Source of the DNA: Poriferisodalis sp965262965
GTDB lineage: Bacteria; Actinomycetota; Acidimicrobiia; Acidimicrobiales; Poriferisodalaceae
Direction of reading: 5' to 3'
Length of the DNA: 64,000 nt
Assembly (NCBI RefSeq): GCF_965262965.1
Contig: NZ_OZ253573.1
Location: 2,418,001-2,482,000 of the forward strand
Part shown: positions 61,980 through 64,000 of the stretch, one piece after another
How the letters are laid out: each line of letters begins with the position of its first letter
Numbering within the stretch: position 1 is the first letter of the stretch
The notes under the pieces: generated by a model
The model's input: only the letters and a program-made list of their open reading frames with translations
What the model was told of the DNA's origin: nothing
Databases searched by the model: none
Position numbers and translations under genes: made by a program

Positions 61980-62010
61980 CCCTCGTCAGCTTGACGCATG
62001 ACTCCGAGGG

Positions 62011-62376
62011 TCAGTCGTCGCTCTCGCCGGCTCTTGGCACGGCACCCTCAATGCCCAGCGATCTCAGTGCCGAAGCGAGGTTGGGCACATCTTTGGTAAT
62101 CGTGTCCCACAAGATGTCGGGATCTGTCCTGAAGTACTCGTGCATCACGAGGTTGCGGAGAGACTTGGCTTGGCGGGCCGGGAGCTCGGAGTGCCTTTCA
62201 AGGAAGCCTTGCGTCAGGTGAGCCATGGCTTCGCCGATGACCGCAAGTTCGTAGCTTGCGGCACTGCCAATGAGCCAATTGCCGTCATACTCCGCCCGAC
62301 CCAGTTCGACGATCTCGGCGAGCTTGCGGCACGCCTCCAACATGTCGTCGACACGCTCAGAGTCGCTCCTGCTCAC
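62011..62376 (-). CDS. hepT: HepT-like HEPN ribonuclease toxin (DUF86)
   Basis: A 121-residue all-helical HEPN protein. The R-x4-H RNase motif is SLRNLVMHEYF, preceded by SAASYELAVIGEAMAHL, which matches the DUF86 pattern. Its GTG start overlaps the mntA stop (GTGA). HepT toxins are RNases held inactive by AMPylation from MntA (established for HepT/MntA). The order MntA then HepT and the overlap fit that pair. Confidence 0.88.
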   Translation of the reverse strand: MSRSDSERVDDMLEACRKLAEIVELGRAEYDGNWLIGSAASYELAVIGEAMAHLTQGFLERHSELPARQAKSLRNLVMHEYFRTDPDILWDTITKDVPNLASALRSLGIEGAVPRAGESDD

Positions 62377-62663
62377 AGCTGAATGGCATCCTCGAACATC
62401 GTGCGGTATCTACCCGCCACGCACGACCGGGGTACTACATCGACTTCGGCCCCCAGCAACTCCTCCAAGTCAGCCTTCAACCCGCCGATATCGAACAGCG
62501 TGACGCCTTCGTCGAAGTCCACCAAGAAGTCGTAGTCGCTGCGCTCGGCGTCGTCGCCGCGCGCGACCGATCCCACAAGTGCGATGGAACGAGCCTTGTT
62601 GCGCACCGCGGCGGCTCGTATCGCCGAGCGGTGCATGCCCACGACGTCCTCGCGCTTGCTCAC
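62373..62663 (-). CDS. mntA: MntA-like nucleotidyltransferase antitoxin
   Basis: A 96-residue minimal nucleotidyltransferase: ALVGSVARGDDAERSDYDFL, the G-S-x-A-R-G-x(7)-D-x-D motif with three catalytic acids (third in AEVDVVP). It should AMPylate and neutralise HepT. I choose GTG 62663 (VSKREDVVGMH), because the frame beyond is low complexity. Confidence 0.87.
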   Translation of the reverse strand: MSKREDVVGMHRSAIRAAAVRNKARSIALVGSVARGDDAERSDYDFLVDFDEGVTLFDIGGLKADLEELLGAEVDVVPRSCVAGRYRTMFEDAIQL

Positions 62664-62777
62664 GTCACCGAATGTAATCCTTCGCTGAGACGGCCTACGA
62701 GCGCTGCGAGTTCCGTCGTCACAGCAAACGACCGACAGGGACGCCTGAGATTCCTCGTGCGTTGGCACCCGCTCGGA

Positions 62778-62969
62778 CTATTCGCCTGATGAATCGAACG
62801 GCTGAGCTTCGAGGTGCGCCGAGAATTCCTCGTCGCTGCGGTAGATCACGCCGTTCTGCTCCTCGGGTGGGATGGGGGCGGCACCTACGGCAGCGTCCAC
62901 ATCAGCAAGCGTCACGAGTTCCGTATCGGATTCGATATTGATCGCGGCTGGCATCGGATTCGCGGCCAC
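62778..62969 (-). CDS. Small acidic hypothetical protein
   Basis: A 63-residue acidic protein starting at GTG 62969, with a very strong ribosome site (GGGAGGTGA) upstream: INIESDTELVTLADVDAAVG, then PIPPEEQNGVIYRSDEEFSA. It is upstream of the HepT/MntA genes on the same strand, separated by ~115 bp. No family recognised; small acidic proteins in such places are sometimes antitoxins, but nothing here proves it. Confidence 0.55.
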   Translation of the reverse strand: MAANPMPAAINIESDTELVTLADVDAAVGAAPIPPEEQNGVIYRSDEEFSAHLEAQPFDSSGE

Positions 62970-63152
62970 AGCGTCACCTCCCTTCCTGTGTCTCTCCAAT
63001 TGAAGCTACTGGTCGGGGTCGAACCAGAACAAGCAGAATTCGGCGACACAGACAGCTTGATTGCCGAGGCGGAGGCTGACGGCAACAATGCGGCGACCAA
63101 GGGGACACGGTGTCACCGGCAGTCACGGGCAACACCCCAACCCCGCGGCCGA

Positions 63153-63611
63153 TCAGCCGATCCGCTGTCGGTGACCTCGCTGGTACAGCGCGATCAACAC
63201 GACCTCAGTCGCCAGCACCAAGTGAAAGATCGTCGGCAGATAGGCAGTGAACCACCTCGCGGCGAAGATGCTGTCTTGCACCAGCAGGCCTGCGTCGCCC
63301 GCCAGTCCGAGGACCAGGCGCACGACCATGACAGCGAAATAGAGCACGCCGAACGCGATAACGGGAGCCACCCAGCGCCTCGGGAGGACACTCGCGCCGA
63401 CACGCATCCGAATCGTGACGAGTGCGATGATCGCCAGGATGACGATCTGCGCAGCGAACAGCGCCGGAAACGGAAGGCTGCTCCCCTGCCAGGCATCCTG
63501 TTCGGGCAGGAAGCCGACAGACCACCACCGCTGCACTGCCTGGCCAGCCACGCGGGCGGCAAAGGCAACCCCGAACGCAAGGCTGATCGCCGCCCATCGA
63601 CGGGGACTCAT
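63153..63611 (-). CDS. Four-helix membrane protein, hypothetical
   Basis: A 152-residue protein with four membrane segments: AAISLAFGVAFAARVAG, FPALFAAQIVILAIIALVTI, VAPVIAFGVLYFAVMVVRLV, and YLPTIFHLVLATEVVLIALY. Its start overlaps the stop of the enolase-superfamily gene by 4 bp, so the two are coupled. No function recognised. Confidence 0.72.
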   Translation of the reverse strand: MSPRRWAAISLAFGVAFAARVAGQAVQRWWSVGFLPEQDAWQGSSLPFPALFAAQIVILAIIALVTIRMRVGASVLPRRWVAPVIAFGVLYFAVMVVRLVLGLAGDAGLLVQDSIFAARWFTAYLPTIFHLVLATEVVLIALYQRGHRQRIG

Positions 63612-64000
63612 GACCCCGCACGGGGCTCGGGAGGCGGTTCCAGCCGCGCCGCGGGATCAAGCACCAGTCCCAACCCGCCCACGTCCGAATCGAACAATTG
63701 GCCGCATTCGAGCACGCCGCCGTGGCCCCACATGATCGTCCGAGTTGTGAGGTCCCGGCTCAGCAGGTGTGTCCCGAATGCGCCTTCGGCAGCCACTACC
63801 GGCGCCGGCGCGCTGGCAATCACTGCCAGCGCGGCACGACTCAGCACGCTGGTCTCGCCAACCTGGCAACCGACGATGACACCGATCCCCAGGCGGGCGG
63901 CCTCGGCCACAACTTCCAGCGATCTGATGATGCCGCCCATCTTGGACACCCGGACGTTGGCGATCCAGCGGGCCGGATCAGCGAACGTTGCCAATTCGTC
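63608..64000 (-). CDS. Enolase-superfamily enzyme (mandelate racemase / muconate cycloisomerase-like), partial
   Basis: The C-terminal ~130 residues of an enolase-superfamily protein running off the window: ANVRVSKMGGIIRSLEVVAE, the barrel strand with the general-base Lys, then AARLGIGVIVGCQVGETSVL and AHLLS-like GTHLLSRDLTTRTIMWG. The 5' part lies beyond the edge. The superfamily abstracts a proton alpha to a carboxylate; the specific reaction cannot be named from this fragment. Confidence 0.78.
   Translation of the reverse strand, partial: DELATFADPARWIANVRVSKMGGIIRSLEVVAEAARLGIGVIVGCQVGETSVLSRAALAVIASAPAPVVAAEGAFGTHLLSRDLTTRTIMWGHGGVLECGQLFDSDVGGLGLVLDPAARLEPPPEPRAGS

Overview
The window looks like a chromosome segment from a high-GC actinobacterium. 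An Acidimicrobiia-like lineage is my inference, not a measured placement. The support is high GC throughout, frequent GTG starts, and a conserved actinobacterial gene order. On the minus strand this order runs S10-spc-alpha ribosomal genes, rplQ, truA (here on the plus strand), rplM-rpsI, glmM, glmS, acpS, nnr, alr, tsaE-tsaB-rimI-tsaD, groES-groEL, guaA, pcrA, sucC-sucD. I see no rRNA, tRNA or CRISPR array.

Layout by region. 0-4.4 kb: a geranylgeranyl-reductase-like flavoprotein, a flippase-like membrane protein, two small hypothetical genes and a glycosyltransferase. 4.5-14.4 kb: sucD/sucC, pcrA, argJ, a cupin plus TPP-enzyme pair and guaA. 14.5-15.5 kb: a decayed RelA/SpoT-domain gene and a small gene that resembles its C-terminal part. 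15.5-27.5 kb: groEL/groES behind a perfect CIRCE operator, the tsa genes (t6A tRNA modification), alr, nnr, acpS and an outsized GlmS of 1284 residues. 27.6-31.1 kb: a XylE-like catechol dioxygenase, glmM, rpsI and rplM. 31.2-42.8 kb: an amidohydrolase, a compact PIN nuclease plus AAA ATPase cassette between two perfect 22-bp direct repeats, truA, an M16 peptidase lipoprotein, superoxide dismutase, an acyl-ACP desaturase, a membrane protein with a coupled winged-helix regulator, and an RraA-like protein. 42.8-57.4 kb: rplQ, rpoA, rpsD, rpsK, rpsM, rpmJ, adk, secY, then the spc and S10 ribosomal genes back to rplC. rpsJ, infA and map are absent from their usual places. 57.4-64 kb: an accessory zone of decayed genes (NYN protein, tyrosine recombinase, nucleotidyltransferase, SWIM zinc-finger protein), an orphan antitoxin with a clear operator, a HepT/MntA pair, and the edge of an enolase-superfamily gene.

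Two themes stand out. First, short tandem duplications recur across the window, including inside housekeeping genes (glmS three times, rpmC, rimI, rplV, the RraA-like gene). Inside genes every period is a multiple of three; between genes it need not be. Upstream of glmM and sucD the duplicated segment is the translation-initiation region itself, creating small ORFs that stop on or next to the real start. Second, the PIN/ATPase cassette has a clean insertion signature and the composition of a two-gene nuclease-effector defence module. It is the best candidate here for an undescribed system.
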